DNA of 51,937 nucleotides from Limnospira platensis (GTDB taxonomy: Bacteria; Cyanobacteriota; Cyanobacteriia; Cyanobacteriales; Microcoleaceae). The stretch's first letter is position 1. Each line of letters opens with the position of its first letter. The notes under the pieces were generated by a model. The model was not told where the DNA came from. It saw only the letters and a list, made by a program, of their open reading frames with translations, and did no database searches. A program made the position numbers and the translations under genes. The stretch lies in NCBI RefSeq assembly GCF_046480435.1, contig NZ_PKGC01000017.1. One strand, 5' to 3'. Shown here in pieces: positions 51,804-51,937 of the stretch.

Positions 51804-51937
51804 AACTGCCTCTATATTGATTATTTAATTAAATGGCTAATAACTTAATACTAGCCATTCATTTGATGATTACATATTGATATATTCGATAATTGTAACG
51901 CTGATACTAGCGCTAGATTCTGCTATCGCCTGTAACT
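51804..51937. other. Upstream of the tail-fibre gene
   Basis: 134 bp, AT-rich, with a repeated ATTTAATTAAATGG-like composition; it may hold the start of another phage gene beyond the window. Nothing assignable. Confidence 0.4.

Noticed and set aside
1..51937. tRNA and rRNA genes
   Set aside because: I searched the gaps by eye for TTCGA-loop and acceptor patterns and found no candidate with a full cloverleaf.

Overview
The window reads as chromosome of a filamentous cyanobacterium, most likely Arthrospira/Limnospira or a close relative. The evidence is the high density of the HIP1 octamer GCGATCGC, a set of families found essentially in cyanobacteria (DUF3143, DUF3172, DUF3038/DUF4335, Tic22-like, GUN4-like, a DUF6737-type membrane protein), and the abundance of IS200/IS605 and group II intron remnants. 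The genus is an inference from overall impression; no database search was possible.

Positions 1-7770: a truncated Pro/Ala-rich protein, a J-domain membrane protein and a DUF3143 protein on the plus strand face a minus-strand cluster lysA - cdaA - uppS (diaminopimelate decarboxylase, c-di-AMP synthase, undecaprenyl diphosphate synthase). rimI and clpC follow on plus. Positions 7888-12420: a DUF2103 protein, a decayed IS200/IS605 tnpB with an internal deletion, a MoaD/ThiS sulfur-carrier-like protein next to thrC, and pepA. Positions 12778-26365: a multi-PAS histidine kinase, an aspartoacylase-like hydrolase, a Nudix hydrolase, an AMIN-domain protein, DUF3172, an M20 amidohydrolase, proline iminopeptidase, apt with a DppB-type permease, and a three-gene envelope set DUF3038 - DUF4335 - OmpA-like.

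Positions 26401-32092: fmt, then a fused STAS/sugar-transferase gene followed after 5 bp by an RsbW-like kinase, clpS, moaB, an HD-GYP/GAF protein and pterin dehydratase. Positions 32120-32407 hold a candidate unannotated structured RNA on the minus strand with its own promoter and terminator and a 23-codon ORF behind a perfect Shine-Dalgarno. Positions 32512-48140: an RTX-CAP secreted protein, Tic22-like, prmC, a CsoR/InrS-type metal sensor overlapping a membrane protein gene, an RND efflux pair with a GUN4-like gene, an 80-bp tandem repeat array, small membrane proteins, inositol-3-phosphate synthase, FKBP, a phasin-like protein, a zinc-ribbon membrane protein and an orphan solute-binding lipoprotein.

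Positions 48141-51937 differ in character. They carry no chromosomal housekeeping gene, two single N bases (48863 and 50934) that look like assembly joins, two 116-bp tandem repeats with interleaved inverted repeats, a 30-bp perfect palindrome, and an AT-rich minus-strand phage-type block. That block has a tail-fibre/spike gene interrupted by group II intron 5-prime fragments, a two-frame gene with an A AAA AAT slippery heptamer, and a small holin-like membrane protein. Because of the Ns, continuity between the chromosome and this block is not assured.

The strongest candidates for undescribed biology are the 288-nt structured RNA with its embedded ORF, the STAS-sugar transferase/kinase pair as a polysaccharide partner switch, the 116-bp interleaved repeat, and the intron and frameshift structure in the phage block.
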